Shown here one piece after another: positions 17,701-27,304 of a stretch of 52,915 bases of DNA (positions within the stretch are counted from its first letter, which is position 1; every line of letters starts with the position of its first letter). The stretch comes from Mycobacterium sp. 1274756.6 (lineage in GTDB: Bacteria > Actinomycetota > Actinomycetes > Mycobacteriales > Mycobacteriaceae), in assembly GCF_001668625.1 (NCBI RefSeq), contig NZ_LZLJ01000081.1, positions 1-52,915 of the forward strand, in the 5' to 3' direction. Under the pieces are notes generated by a model, which saw nothing but the letters and a program-made list of their open reading frames with translations, did not search any database and had not been told where the DNA came from. The translations under genes and the position numbers were made by a program.

Positions 17701-18534
17701 TCAGCGGGTGCAGGTGGCGATCATCGAGTTGGTGGCGGTCTGGCGCAGCAGCTGACCGGTGCCGTCGGTGATCGCGCAGTTGAGCTGGGAGTGCACGCTG
17801 GTGGCGGTCACCGAGGTGATGTTCACCCCGGGGTTGAGCACCACCCGCCGCGACCACGGCAGCGCCACGTTCAGGTCGGTGCGCGGAAAACCCTGTTCAT
17901 CGGTGTAGACGACGGTCACCAGGTCCAGCAGGGACTTGGTGCCGGTCACCGTGTAGGTGATGACGCGCCGCTGCTCCGCCGGTGCGGTGGTGCTGGTCGG
18001 CGGGGGCGGCGGGGGCGCCGAGGTGGTGCTGGGCGCGGCGGTGGTGGTCGGCGTGGTCGGCGTGACCGTGGTGATGGTCTCGGGCGGCAGTGAGCCGGTC
18101 GGCGCGGGCGCGGGCGGCGGGGTGGCGATCACCGTGCGGGTCGGCGGGGAGGACACCGTGCCCGCGGTGCCGCCGTTGCCGCCGCTTTGCAGGATCACCG
18201 CGGTGGCCACCAGGGCGGCCGCCAGCACCAGCCCGGCGGTGATGGCCACCGGGCGCCACCGGCCACCGTCGTCGGGGTAGTCCGCGTACTCGTCGTAGTC
18301 CGCGTAGTCCCCGTCGTCCTCCGCGTAGTCCGGGTAGTAGTCGGCGTAGTCGGGGTAGTCGGCGGGCGCCGGGCCGGTCTGGGCGCCGAAGCCGCGGTAG
18401 GGCGCCAGCGGTTCCCGTTCGGCGCCGTAGCCCCGGTAGCCGGGGTGGTTGCGGTAGTCGCGCCGGGCCCCCTCGACCCGACCGCGGCCGGAGTGCGGGC
18501 CGCGGTCGCGTTGACGGGAGTCCAAGTCGGTCAC
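17701..18534 (-). CDS. MmpS-like membrane protein with Tyr/Asp-rich N-terminus (Rv3209-like)
   Basis: A 277-residue single-pass protein. Residues about 1-90 are cytoplasmic, and from about 57 they are dominated by repeated Asp-Tyr pairs (PDYADYYPDYAEDD and similar). One membrane helix (about 95-114) is followed by a Pro/Thr-rich linker (about 130-185) and a compact C-terminal domain resembling the MmpS/transport-accessory fold (VTYTVTG-like strand, NCAITDG). No mmpL gene is adjacent. GTG start. Function unknown; position matches Rv3209. Confidence 0.85.
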   Translation of the reverse strand: MTDLDSRQRDRGPHSGRGRVEGARRDYRNHPGYRGYGAEREPLAPYRGFGAQTGPAPADYPDYADYYPDYAEDDGDYADYDEYADYPDDGGRWRPVAITAGLVLAAALVATAVILQSGGNGGTAGTVSSPPTRTVIATPPPAPAPTGSLPPETITTVTPTTPTTTAAPSTTSAPPPPPPTSTTAPAEQRRVITYTVTGTKSLLDLVTVVYTDEQGFPRTDLNVALPWSRRVVLNPGVNITSVTATSVHSQLNCAITDGTGQLLRQTATNSMIATCTR

Positions 18535-18712
18535 AGCGCCGACGGTAGCGGCACCCCGGCCCGCTCCCGCGCCGACGCGCCTGCCCGTTAGCGAACCGTT
18601 ACCGCAGCTGGGGACGGTTTTCCGGATGCCAGCCGCGGCGCCGGGACCGCGGTCGATTAACCTGCACTAACCTGCTCAGGTGGGGGACGTCTACCAAAGG
18701 AAAGGGGCCGGC

Positions 18713-18973
18713 GTGGAGGTCAAGATCGGGATCACCGACAGCCCGCGCGAGCTGGTTTTCACCAGCGCGCAGACACCCGACGAGGTCGAGGGGGTGCTCA
18801 CCGCGGCGCTGCGCGACGGCTCGGAGGTGGTGACCTTCACCGACGAGAAGGGCCGCCGCTTCCTGATCTTCGCCGCGAAGATCGCCTACGTCGAGATCGG
18901 CACCGCCGACGCCCCGCGGGTCGGCTTCGGCATCGGCGCCACCGCAGCGGTCAAGCGCACCAAAACCAGCTGA
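18713..18973 (+). CDS. TB9.4 / DUF3107 small protein (Rv3208A-like)
   Basis: An 86-residue soluble protein matching TB9.4. Conserved stretches are VKIGITDSPREL, TFTDEKGRRFLI and KIAYVEIG. The GTG at 18713 is chosen because EVKIGITDSP is the known N-terminus and AAAGGAAAGGGG precedes it. The molecular role of DUF3107 proteins is not known to me. It is convergent with fasR, leaving 31 bp between the stops. Confidence 0.9.
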   Translation: MEVKIGITDSPRELVFTSAQTPDEVEGVLTAALRDGSEVVTFTDEKGRRFLIFAAKIAYVEIGTADAPRVGFGIGATAAVKRTKTS

Positions 18974-19004
18974 GAGAAAACCAGCTGAGGGCCGGACCGT
19001 CGGC

Positions 19005-19652
<648 letters not shown>

Positions 19653-19817
19653 CTAGATCCTCAATCTGGGTTCCGCGGCCACCGGCCGCCGTCACCGCCT
19701 TGACACTACTCTGAACCCGCCGCCCGCCCGGGGCGCACACCCCGCGCCGCGCATCCGCCCGCGGCGTCGGGCGCGCCGAGAATCCCAGGTTGCGGCCGGT
19801 TGTGTCATTCTGGAGCG

Positions 19818-20855
19818 GTGACCTACGAACCGGTGCGGCACGTGGGCAGCGCCGGTCAGGTGCCGGTGCTCCACGATCGATGGCGGGAGCCGCTGCGCGC
19901 CCAGCGCGACCCGCTGGCGGGCGGATCCGGCCGCCCGCGCGCCGCCCGTGACCGTCGCCGCTGGCGGAAACAGACCTGGCTGGGCCGGTTCGTGTCGACC
20001 TACGGCTGGCGGGCCTACGCGCTGCCGGCGCTCATCGCGCTCACCGCGGTGGTGCTCTACCAGACGGTCAGCGGCACCAGCGCGCCCGGCCCGGACAGCG
20101 AGGAGCCGGTGCAGGGCCCGCCGACGATCGGGTCGTCGGGCACCGCGATCATCGGCGCCCCGCCGCGCGGCCTGACCCAGTTCGACGCCAACCTGCCCAC
20201 CGGCAAACTGCCCGTCGGCGGCCCCTACACGGTCGCCGGCAACAAGTCCTGGCACATCGTGCCCGGCGCGATGGGGCCGATCGGTCAGGGCCTGGACAAG
20301 ACCTTCACCTACACCATCGAGGTCGAGGACGGCATCGACACCTCGGCGTTCGGCGGTGACTTCGCGTTCGCGACCATGGTCGACAAGACGCTGAGCAACC
20401 CCAAGAGCTGGATCCACAACACCCAGTTCGGGTTCTCCCGCGTCGACGCCGCCAGCGGCGTCGAACCCGACTTCCGGATCTCGCTGACCTCGCCGATGAC
20501 CGTGCGGGAGGGCTGCGGTTACGAGATCGAGCTGGAGGCCTCCTGCTACAACCCCGCCTACGGCGCCGACCGGGAGGCCCGGGTGTTCATCAACGCCGCC
20601 CGCTGGGAGCGCGGCGCGATGTCGTTCCAGGGCGACAACGGCTCCTACCGGCAATACCTGATCAACCACGAGGTCGGCCACGCCATCGGCTACGAACGCC
20701 ACGAGCCCTGCGAGAAGCAGGACGCGCTGGCGCCGATCATGATGCAGCAGACGTTCTCCACCGCCAACGACGACGCCGCCCTGTTCGACCCGGACTCGGT
20801 GCACCCCGACGGCAAGATCTGTCGGTTCAACCCCTGGCCGTACCCGATCGCCTGA
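19818..20855 (+). CDS. DUF3152 metzincin-like secreted/membrane protease (Rv3207c-like)
   Basis: A 345-residue protein with a basic cytoplasmic N-terminus, one membrane helix (about 69-86), and an extracytoplasmic domain. The zinc motif HEVGHAIGYERH fits HExxHxxGxxxH with all three histidines and the catalytic glutamate, and a downstream methionine (IMMQQ) could be the metzincin Met-turn. Cysteines in the C-terminal half could form disulphides. Substrate unknown. The GTG at 19818 (TYEPVRHVG) is preferred over a codon six triplets upstream. Followed by moeZ in the same direction after 106 bp. Confidence 0.9.
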   Translation: MTYEPVRHVGSAGQVPVLHDRWREPLRAQRDPLAGGSGRPRAARDRRRWRKQTWLGRFVSTYGWRAYALPALIALTAVVLYQTVSGTSAPGPDSEEPVQGPPTIGSSGTAIIGAPPRGLTQFDANLPTGKLPVGGPYTVAGNKSWHIVPGAMGPIGQGLDKTFTYTIEVEDGIDTSAFGGDFAFATMVDKTLSNPKSWIHNTQFGFSRVDAASGVEPDFRISLTSPMTVREGCGYEIELEASCYNPAYGADREARVFINAARWERGAMSFQGDNGSYRQYLINHEVGHAIGYERHEPCEKQDALAPIMMQQTFSTANDDAALFDPDSVHPDGKICRFNPWPYPIA

Positions 20856-20961
20856 TCCGGCGGGCGGGCGGCAGGAAGGTTCCGGACCGGTTTGTCGTTG
20901 TAGCGGTCAACTGCTGCGATGATCAGCGTGTACCCGAACGAGCGAATCGAGGAGATATCCG

Positions 20962-22137
20962 GTGTCGACATCGCTGCCGCCGCTGGTTGAGCCGGCCGCG
21001 GACCTGACCCGCGACGAGGTCGCCCGCTACAGCCGGCATCTGATCATCCCCGACGTGGGGGTGGACGGGCAGAAACGGCTGAAGAACGCCCGGGTGCTGG
21101 TGATCGGCGCCGGCGGGCTGGGCGCCCCGACCCTGCTGTACCTGGCCGCCGCCGGGGTCGGCACCCTCGGGGTCATCGACTTCGACGTCGTCGACGAATC
21201 CAACCTGCAGCGCCAGGTCATCCACGGCGTGGCCGACATCGGCCGGCCCAAGGTGGACAGCGCGCGCGACGCGATCGTCGCGATCAACCCGCTGGTGACG
21301 GTGCAGACCCACAACCAGCAGCTCACCACCGACAACGCCGTCGAGCTGTTCGCCGGCTATGACCTGATCCTCGACGGCACCGACAACTTCGCCACCCGCT
21401 ACCTGGTCAACGACGCCGCGGTGCTGGCGGGCAAGCCGTATGTGTGGGGCTCGATCTACCGGTTCGAGGGCCAGATCTCGGTGTTCTGGGAGGACGCCCC
21501 CGACGGGCGCGGCCTGAACTACCGCGACCTGTACCCCGAGCCGCCGCCGCCGGGGATGGTGCCGTCCTGCGCCGAGGGCGGCGTGCTGGGCATCCTGTGC
21601 GCCTCGGTCGGCTCGGTGATGGGCACCGAGGCGATCAAGCTGATCACCGGGATCGGTGAACCGCTGCTGGGCCGGCTGATGGTCTACGACGCGCTGGAGA
21701 TGAGCTACCGCACCGTCAAGGTCCGCAAGGACCCGACCACCCCGAAGATCACCGAGCTCATCGACTACGAGGCGTTCTGCGGGATGGTGTCCGACGAGGC
21801 GGCCACCGCCACCGCCGACGCCACCGTCACCCCCCGCGAGCTGCGCGAGATGCTGGACTCGGGCACGGTGGCGCTGATCGACGTGCGCGAGCCGGTGGAG
21901 TGGGAGATCAACCACATCGACGGGGCGCAGCTGATCCCGCAGTCGACGCTGAACACCGGCGACGGGCTGGCCAAGCTGCCGCAGGACCGCACCGCGGTGC
22001 TGTACTGCAAGACCGGGGTCCGCTCGGCGGAGGCGCTGGCCACCGTCAAAAACGCCGGATTCGCCGACGCCATGCACCTGCAGGGCGGCATCGTGGCGTG
22101 GGCCAAGCAAATCCAACCCGACATGGTCATGTACTGA
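20962..22137 (+). CDS. moeZ: Adenylyltransferase/sulfurtransferase MoeZ (MoeB1)
   Basis: A 391-residue fusion of an E1-like adenylation domain and a C-terminal rhodanese domain. It activates and thiocarboxylates ubiquitin-like sulphur carrier proteins for molybdopterin, cysteine (CysO) and related pathways. The ATP site GAGGLG is at 49-54, with RQV and DGTDNF downstream. The rhodanese loop CKTGVRS contains the persulphide cysteine (about residue 350). Length and domain order equal those of Rv3206c. GTG start in the same direction as the next gene. Confidence 0.96.
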   Translation: MSTSLPPLVEPAADLTRDEVARYSRHLIIPDVGVDGQKRLKNARVLVIGAGGLGAPTLLYLAAAGVGTLGVIDFDVVDESNLQRQVIHGVADIGRPKVDSARDAIVAINPLVTVQTHNQQLTTDNAVELFAGYDLILDGTDNFATRYLVNDAAVLAGKPYVWGSIYRFEGQISVFWEDAPDGRGLNYRDLYPEPPPPGMVPSCAEGGVLGILCASVGSVMGTEAIKLITGIGEPLLGRLMVYDALEMSYRTVKVRKDPTTPKITELIDYEAFCGMVSDEAATATADATVTPRELREMLDSGTVALIDVREPVEWEINHIDGAQLIPQSTLNTGDGLAKLPQDRTAVLYCKTGVRSAEALATVKNAGFADAMHLQGGIVAWAKQIQPDMVMY

Positions 22138-22172
22138 CCGGTTCCCGGGCGGGGCACCGTTAGGCTGACGGT

Positions 22173-23027
22173 GTGACCCCCGAGCCGCCCCCTGAACACG
22201 TGTTGGTGGCATTCGGGCTGAGCGATGAGCGGCCGGAGCCGCTCGGTGTCAGCTGGGAAGGCGGCTGGCGCTGCGGCGAAGTGGTGTTGTCGCTGGTTGC
22301 CGACAACGCGCGGGCCGCCTGGTCAGCCCGGGTGCGTGAGACCCTCTTCGTCGACGGGGTGCGGCTGGCCCGCCCGGTCCGCTCCTCCGACGGCCGCTAC
22401 GTGGTCGCCGGCTGGCGTGCGGACACCTTCGTGGCCGGGGTGCCCGAGCCCCGCCACGACGAGGTCGTCTCCACCGGCATCCGGCTGCACGAGGCCACCA
22501 GCAAACTCGAGCGGCCCCGCTTCCTCACCCAGGCGCCCACCCTGCCGTGGACCGAGGTCGACGTGTTCAACGTCGCCGACCGGGCCGCGTGGGAGGAACG
22601 GCCGCTGCAGGCGCTGCCGCCCGGCGCGCAGGTCGCGCCCGGCTCCGCCGACGGGCAGCGCTCCATCGAGCTGATCAACCAGCTGGCCGGGCTGCGCCGA
22701 CCGACCCGCAGCGCCAGCCAGCTCGTCCACGGCGACCTCTACGGCACGGTGCTGTTCGCCGGCAGCGCCGCCCCCGGCATCACCGACATCACCCCCTACT
22801 GGCGGCCGCCGTCCTGGGCGGCCGGGGTGGTGGTCGTCGACGCCCTGTCCTGGGGAGAAGCCGACGACGGCCTCATCGAGCGGTGGGAGGCCCTGCCGGA
22901 GTGGCCGCAGATGCTGCTGCGGGCACTGATCTTCCGGCTGGCCGTGCACGCCCTGCACCCGCGCTCGACGGCCGAGGCGTTCCCCGGCCTGGCCCGCACC
23001 GCCGCGCTGGTGCGGCTGATGCTCTAA
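22173..23027 (+). CDS. Actinobacterial conserved protein, TIGR02569-like (Rv3205c-like)
   Basis: A 284-residue soluble protein conserved at this place in mycobacteria. The segment LVHGDLYGTVLF resembles the catalytic-loop region of aminoglycoside phosphotransferase/kinase folds (HGDxxxxN/T), but without a clear Brenner motif, so activity is uncertain. The last third is helical. GTG start 35 bp after moeZ, likely the same transcript. Function unknown. Confidence 0.82.
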   Translation: MTPEPPPEHVLVAFGLSDERPEPLGVSWEGGWRCGEVVLSLVADNARAAWSARVRETLFVDGVRLARPVRSSDGRYVVAGWRADTFVAGVPEPRHDEVVSTGIRLHEATSKLERPRFLTQAPTLPWTEVDVFNVADRAAWEERPLQALPPGAQVAPGSADGQRSIELINQLAGLRRPTRSASQLVHGDLYGTVLFAGSAAPGITDITPYWRPPSWAAGVVVVDALSWGEADDGLIERWEALPEWPQMLLRALIFRLAVHALHPRSTAEAFPGLARTAALVRLML

Positions 23028-23033
23028 CGCGGC

Positions 23034-23339
23034 TCAGCCCGGCACGAACCGGTGGCGCACGGCGGCGAGATCCACCCGGCCCGCCGCGGCGAGCACCCCC
23101 TCGGCGCGCAGCCGCGCCAGCTGCTCGGTGCCCAGGTGCGGCGCCGGTCGCCCCGAGGCGCGGATCACCCGGTGCCACGGCAGGTCGGCGCCGTCGACCC
23201 GCAGGATCCAGCCCACACTGCGCGGGTTGCTCAGCCCGGCGGCCACCGCGACGTCGCCGTAGGTGGCGACCCGCCCGGCCGGGATCGCCGCGACCAGGGC
23301 CCGTACCGCCTCGACCTGCGCCTCGGTGATCGCCGGCAT
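23034..23339 (-). CDS. Alkyltransferase-like DNA-binding protein (ATL, Rv3204-like)
   Basis: A 101-residue protein with the DNA-binding domain of O6-alkylguanine-DNA methyltransferases. The reactive cysteine of PCHRV is replaced by tryptophan (PWHRVI, about residues 54-59), the mark of alkyltransferase-like proteins. Such proteins bind O6-alkylguanine, flip it out and hand the lesion to nucleotide excision repair rather than repairing it. YGDVA and NPRSVGW segments match the helix-turn-helix and wing. Two bases separate it from lipV upstream, so the two are co-transcribed. Confidence 0.92.
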   Translation of the reverse strand: MPAITEAQVEAVRALVAAIPAGRVATYGDVAVAAGLSNPRSVGWILRVDGADLPWHRVIRASGRPAPHLGTEQLARLRAEGVLAAAGRVDLAAVRHRFVPG

Positions 23340-23341
23340 CG

Positions 23342-24136
23342 CTAGCCCGGCAGCCGCGCGCGGATGAGCGCGCCCACCTCGGCGGGGCGGGCCTGGGCCA
23401 CCATGTGCCGGCAGTCCAGGTCGACCAGCTCGAACTCGCCGCCGAGGCGTCGGGCCAGCCCGTCGATGAGGTCGGGGCCGACGTAGGGCGGGTCGGTGGC
23501 GGTGGCGCGCACCAGCGTGGTCGGGGTGCCCGCCGCCGGCCAGGCGATGGCACGGGCCAGCTCACTCCAGTAAGCCATCATCGCCGGCAGGCTCAGCCGC
23601 CAGCCGCGACGGCCGTCGGGCAGCGCGATCAGATGGTCGTCGAGTTCGGCGTCCAGCAGCGCGGGAGGCACGTCGGCCCACGCCCCGTCGGCCTTCTCCG
23701 CGCGGGCCTCCGCCGCGTCGGGGTAGTCCGGGGAGGCCCACATCGCCTCGGCGATCCGGCGCATCCAGGCGCCGTCGAGCCCGACCGCCGGGTCGAGCAG
23801 CACCAGCGCCGCCACCAGATCCGGGCGGGCCGCGGCCAACGCCAGCGCGATCGCCCCGCCGAACGAGTGGCCCACCACCACGACCGGGCCGGTCGCCGCC
23901 CGCTCGGTGAGGCCGGCCAGCGCGGCGACGTTGGCGTCGATCGTCCACGGCGCATCCCACGACGAGCGGCCGTGGCCGAGCAGGTCGGGGGCCAGCACGG
24001 CGACATCGGGCAGCTGGGTCTCGGCCAGCGCCCGCCAGCGCCGGCCGTGGCCGGTCAGGCCGTGCAGGGCCAGCACCCGGGCCGGGCCGGGCGGGCCGAA
24101 AAGGTGGGTGTGCAGGGCAGCGGTCACCCGTGCCAT
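23342..24136 (-). CDS. lipV: Alpha/beta-hydrolase LipV
   Basis: A 264-residue hydrolase counterpart of Rv3203. The nucleophile elbow GHSFGG (serine near residue 98) and the oxyanion HGLTGHGRRW segment are clear, and the catalytic His is probably in CRHMVAQ near the C-terminus. M. tuberculosis LipV is described as an esterase/lipase, and no signal peptide is visible here. The ATG at 24136 (MARVTAAL) is given; a GTG three codons later is possible. The enormous open frame extending upstream is antisense to adnA and is not coding. Divergent from adnA with a 72-bp gap. Confidence 0.88.
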   Translation of the reverse strand: MARVTAALHTHLFGPPGPARVLALHGLTGHGRRWRALAETQLPDVAVLAPDLLGHGRSSWDAPWTIDANVAALAGLTERAATGPVVVVGHSFGGAIALALAAARPDLVAALVLLDPAVGLDGAWMRRIAEAMWASPDYPDAAEARAEKADGAWADVPPALLDAELDDHLIALPDGRRGWRLSLPAMMAYWSELARAIAWPAAGTPTTLVRATATDPPYVGPDLIDGLARRLGGEFELVDLDCRHMVAQARPAEVGALIRARLPG

Positions 24137-24208
24137 GCTGCCGCACCGGTCAGTTGCGGGCGCGGCGGGTCGCGGATGGCTGTCGGGCCGGTGTGGTGTC
24201 ATGCCGAC

Positions 24209-27200
24209 ATGTCCCATCGCTGGCCCGCGCAGGCCGCCGCCGCCCTCGACCCGGACCGCCGGGGGGTGCTGCGGGTGCTCGGCGGGCCGGGCACCGGCAA
24301 GACCACCCTGCTGGTCGACGCGGCGGCCGCCCACATCGGCGCCGGCGCGGACCCGGGCTCGGTGCTGCTGCTGACCGGCGCCGGCCGGATGCCCGCGGCG
24401 GCCCGCAACCGGCTGACCCGCACCCTGCTCAGCGCCGGCGGTGCCACGGTGATCGCCGAACCCCTGGTGCGCACCGTGCACGGCTACGCCTTCGCGGTGC
24501 TGGCGCTGGCGGCGCAGCGCGCCGGCGACCCGCCGCCGCGGCTGGTCACCAGCGCCGAACAGCACGGCATCATCGCCGAGCTGCTCGCCGGGGACCTCGA
24601 GGACCGCGCCGGCGGCTGGCCGGCGGACCTGCACCCCGCCCTGCCCACCACCGGGTTCGCCGACGAGCTGGCCGACCTGCTGGCCCGCTGCGCCGAACGG
24701 GGCGTCGATTCGGCTGCGCTGCAACGGCTCGGCCGCGACCACAAGCGCCCGGAATGGATCGCCGCCGGCCGCTTCGCCCGCCAGTACGAGCAGGTGATGC
24801 GGCTGCGCGCGGCGGTCGGCACCGCCGCCCCGCAGGCCACCGTCCCGACCCTGGGGGCGGCCGAACTCGTCGGCGCCGCGCTGGCCGCGCTGGCCGACGA
24901 CCCCGACCTGCTGGCCGCCGAACGGGACCGCATCGACGTGCTGCTGGTCGACGACGCCCAGCAACTGGACCCGCAAGCCGCCCGGCTGGTGCGGGTGCTG
25001 GCCGCCGGCGCGCGGACAACCCTGCTGGCCGGCGACCCCAACCAGGCGGTCTACGGCTTCCGCGGCGCCGACCCCGCCGCGCTGCTCGGCGACGACACCC
25101 CCGCGGTGCACCTGGTCGACTCGCACCGCTGCGCCCCCGCGGTCGCCGACGCCGTCAGCGCCGTCGCCGCCCGGCTGCCCGGCACCGGACCGGCGCGGCG
25201 CATCGCCGGCCGCGGCCCGGGCGGCGCGGTGAGCACCCGGGTCGCCGCCTCCGGCCACGCCGAGGCCGCGCTGATCGCCGACACCCTGCGCCGCGCGCAC
25301 CTGATCGACGGGGTGCCCTGGTCGGAGATGGCGGTCATCGTGCGGTCGGTGCCGCGCTCGGCGGCCGCGCTGTCGCGGGCCCTGAGCAGCGCCGGCGTGC
25401 CGGTGGAGCTGCCGGCACCGCGCGGGGCGCTGGCCCAGCAGCCCGCCGTCGCCGCCCTGCTGGCCGTGCTGGCGGCCGGCCTGGACGGCCTCGACGGGGC
25501 GGCCGCCGAAGGGCTGCTCACCGGCCCGATCGGCCGGGTGGACCCCGTGACCCTGCGCTCGCTGCGCCGGGCGCTGCGCCGCGCCGCCGCCGACCCGGCC
25601 CGCGGGTTCCCCGACCTGCTGGTCGACGCCCTGACCGACGCGCCCCCCGCCGGGCTGGCGCCGGTGCTGGCCCGGCCGCTGCAGCGGGTGGCGGCCACGC
25701 TGCGCGCCGCCCGCCGCCACACCGACGACGACCCGCGGCTGACCCTGTGGCAGGCGTGGGCGGCATCGGGCCTGCAGCGCCGCTGGCTGACCGCCCTGGA
25801 CCGCGGCGGCGCGGCCGCCCTGCACGCCGGCCGCGACCTCGACGCGGTCAACGCCCTGTTCGACGTCGCCGACCGGTACGTGGCCCGCACCGGCGGCGCC
25901 TCGGTGCGCGGGCTGCTCGACCACGTCGCCGCGCTGCAGCTGCCGCCGGCCGCCGAGCCCGCCGGGACCAGCGCCGCGGTGAGCGTGCTCAGCGTGCACG
26001 CCGCCCTGGGCCGCGAGTGGGACCTGGTGGTCATCGCCGGCCTGCAGGACGGGCTGTGGCCCAACACCGTGCCGCGCGGCGGCGTGCTGGCGACCCAGCG
26101 GCTGCTCGACGTGCTCGACGGCGTCCCCGAACAGGCGTCGGTGCGGGCGCTGATGCTGGCCGAGGAACGCCGGCTGCTCATCGCCGCGCTGGGCCGGGCC
26201 CGGCGCCGGCTGCTGATCACCGCCGTGGACGGGGAGGCCGGCCCCGGCGACGCCGACTCCGAACTGCCCTCACCGTTTTTCACCGAACTGGCCGCCGGCC
26301 ACCCCGATGCCGGCCCGCCGGTCGCCGCCCCGCCGGTGCTCTCCGCGGCCGGGGTGGTCGGCCGGCTGCGGGCGGTGGTCTGCGCCCGCGCCGGCGCGGT
26401 CGGCGAGCCCGACCGGCTCAGCGCGGCCCGGCAGCTGGCCCGGCTGGCCCGCGCCGGGGTGCCCGGCGCCGACCCGGCCCGCTGGGCGGGGATGACCCCG
26501 CCGAGCACGACGGCGCCGCTGCACCCGCCCGGCGAGCAGGTCGTCACCGTCTCGCCGTCGTCGCTGGGCACGCTCACCGACTGCCCGCTGCGCTGGCTGG
26601 CCGAACAGCACGGCGGCCGTGACGCCGCGCCGCTGGCCACCACGATCGGCTCACTGGTGCACGCCCTGATCGCGGAGTCCGGCCGCGCCGAGACCGCGTT
26701 GCTCGCCGAACTCGACCGGGTGTGGGAGCAGCTGCCGTTCCCGGCCCGCTGGCAGGCCGCCAACGAACTGGCCCGGCACCGCGACATGGTCTCGACGTTT
26801 CTGCAGTGGCGGGCCGCCACCCGCGGCCAGCTCACCGAGGTCGCGGTGGAACGCGAGGTCGACGGGCTGCTCGACGCCCCCGGTGAGCACGGACCGGGGG
26901 TGCGGCTGCGCGGCCGCGTGGACCGGGTGGAACGCGACGACGCCGGCCGGCTGGTGATCGTCGACGTCAAAACCGGCCGCAACCCGGTCACCAAGGACGC
27001 CGCCCAGAGCCACGCCCAGCTGGCCGCCTACCAGCTGGCCGTCACCGCCGGCCTGCTCGAACCCGACGCCGAGCCCGGCGGCGCCCGGCTGGTCTACCCG
27101 GCCAAATCCACCGCCGCCGGCAGCGCCTGCGAACGCGACCAGGTGCCGCTGACCCCGGAGACCGACGCGGCGTGGCGCGCCCAGATCCGCGCGGCGGTCG

Positions 27201-27304
27201 CCGCCACCGCCGGACCCGAGTTCACCGCCCGGGCCAACGACGGCTGCGCGCACTGCCCGATCCGGCCGACCTGCCCGGCCCACCCGCCCGGAAGCCGACC
27301 GTGA
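24209..27304 (+). CDS. adnA: Helicase-nuclease subunit AdnA
   Basis: Subunit of the mycobacterial AdnAB motor-nuclease that resects double-strand breaks. It has 1031 residues. The UvrD-like ATPase begins with GGPGTGKTT (25-33) and continues through VDDAQQLDPQ and the GDPNQAVYGF motif. The C-terminal RecB-like nuclease has VDVKTGRNP. A cysteine in TDCPLRW together with C-x2-C-x5-C in CAHCPIRPTC matches the four-cysteine iron-sulphur staple of AddB-type nucleases. The ATG at 24209 fits the family start but lacks a clear ribosome site. The stop overlaps the adnB start (GTGA). Confidence 0.95.
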   Translation: MSHRWPAQAAAALDPDRRGVLRVLGGPGTGKTTLLVDAAAAHIGAGADPGSVLLLTGAGRMPAAARNRLTRTLLSAGGATVIAEPLVRTVHGYAFAVLALAAQRAGDPPPRLVTSAEQHGIIAELLAGDLEDRAGGWPADLHPALPTTGFADELADLLARCAERGVDSAALQRLGRDHKRPEWIAAGRFARQYEQVMRLRAAVGTAAPQATVPTLGAAELVGAALAALADDPDLLAAERDRIDVLLVDDAQQLDPQAARLVRVLAAGARTTLLAGDPNQAVYGFRGADPAALLGDDTPAVHLVDSHRCAPAVADAVSAVAARLPGTGPARRIAGRGPGGAVSTRVAASGHAEAALIADTLRRAHLIDGVPWSEMAVIVRSVPRSAAALSRALSSAGVPVELPAPRGALAQQPAVAALLAVLAAGLDGLDGAAAEGLLTGPIGRVDPVTLRSLRRALRRAAADPARGFPDLLVDALTDAPPAGLAPVLARPLQRVAATLRAARRHTDDDPRLTLWQAWAASGLQRRWLTALDRGGAAALHAGRDLDAVNALFDVADRYVARTGGASVRGLLDHVAALQLPPAAEPAGTSAAVSVLSVHAALGREWDLVVIAGLQDGLWPNTVPRGGVLATQRLLDVLDGVPEQASVRALMLAEERRLLIAALGRARRRLLITAVDGEAGPGDADSELPSPFFTELAAGHPDAGPPVAAPPVLSAAGVVGRLRAVVCARAGAVGEPDRLSAARQLARLARAGVPGADPARWAGMTPPSTTAPLHPPGEQVVTVSPSSLGTLTDCPLRWLAEQHGGRDAAPLATTIGSLVHALIAESGRAETALLAELDRVWEQLPFPARWQAANELARHRDMVSTFLQWRAATRGQLTEVAVEREVDGLLDAPGEHGPGVRLRGRVDRVERDDAGRLVIVDVKTGRNPVTKDAAQSHAQLAAYQLAVTAGLLEPDAEPGGARLVYPAKSTAAGSACERDQVPLTPETDAAWRAQIRAAVAATAGPEFTARANDGCAHCPIRPTCPAHPPGSRP

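Noticed and set aside
23342..25999. 885-codon minus-strand ORF extending lipV upstream
   Set aside because: Beyond the lipV start the translation is low-complexity and antisense to adnA, which has clear helicase motifs.
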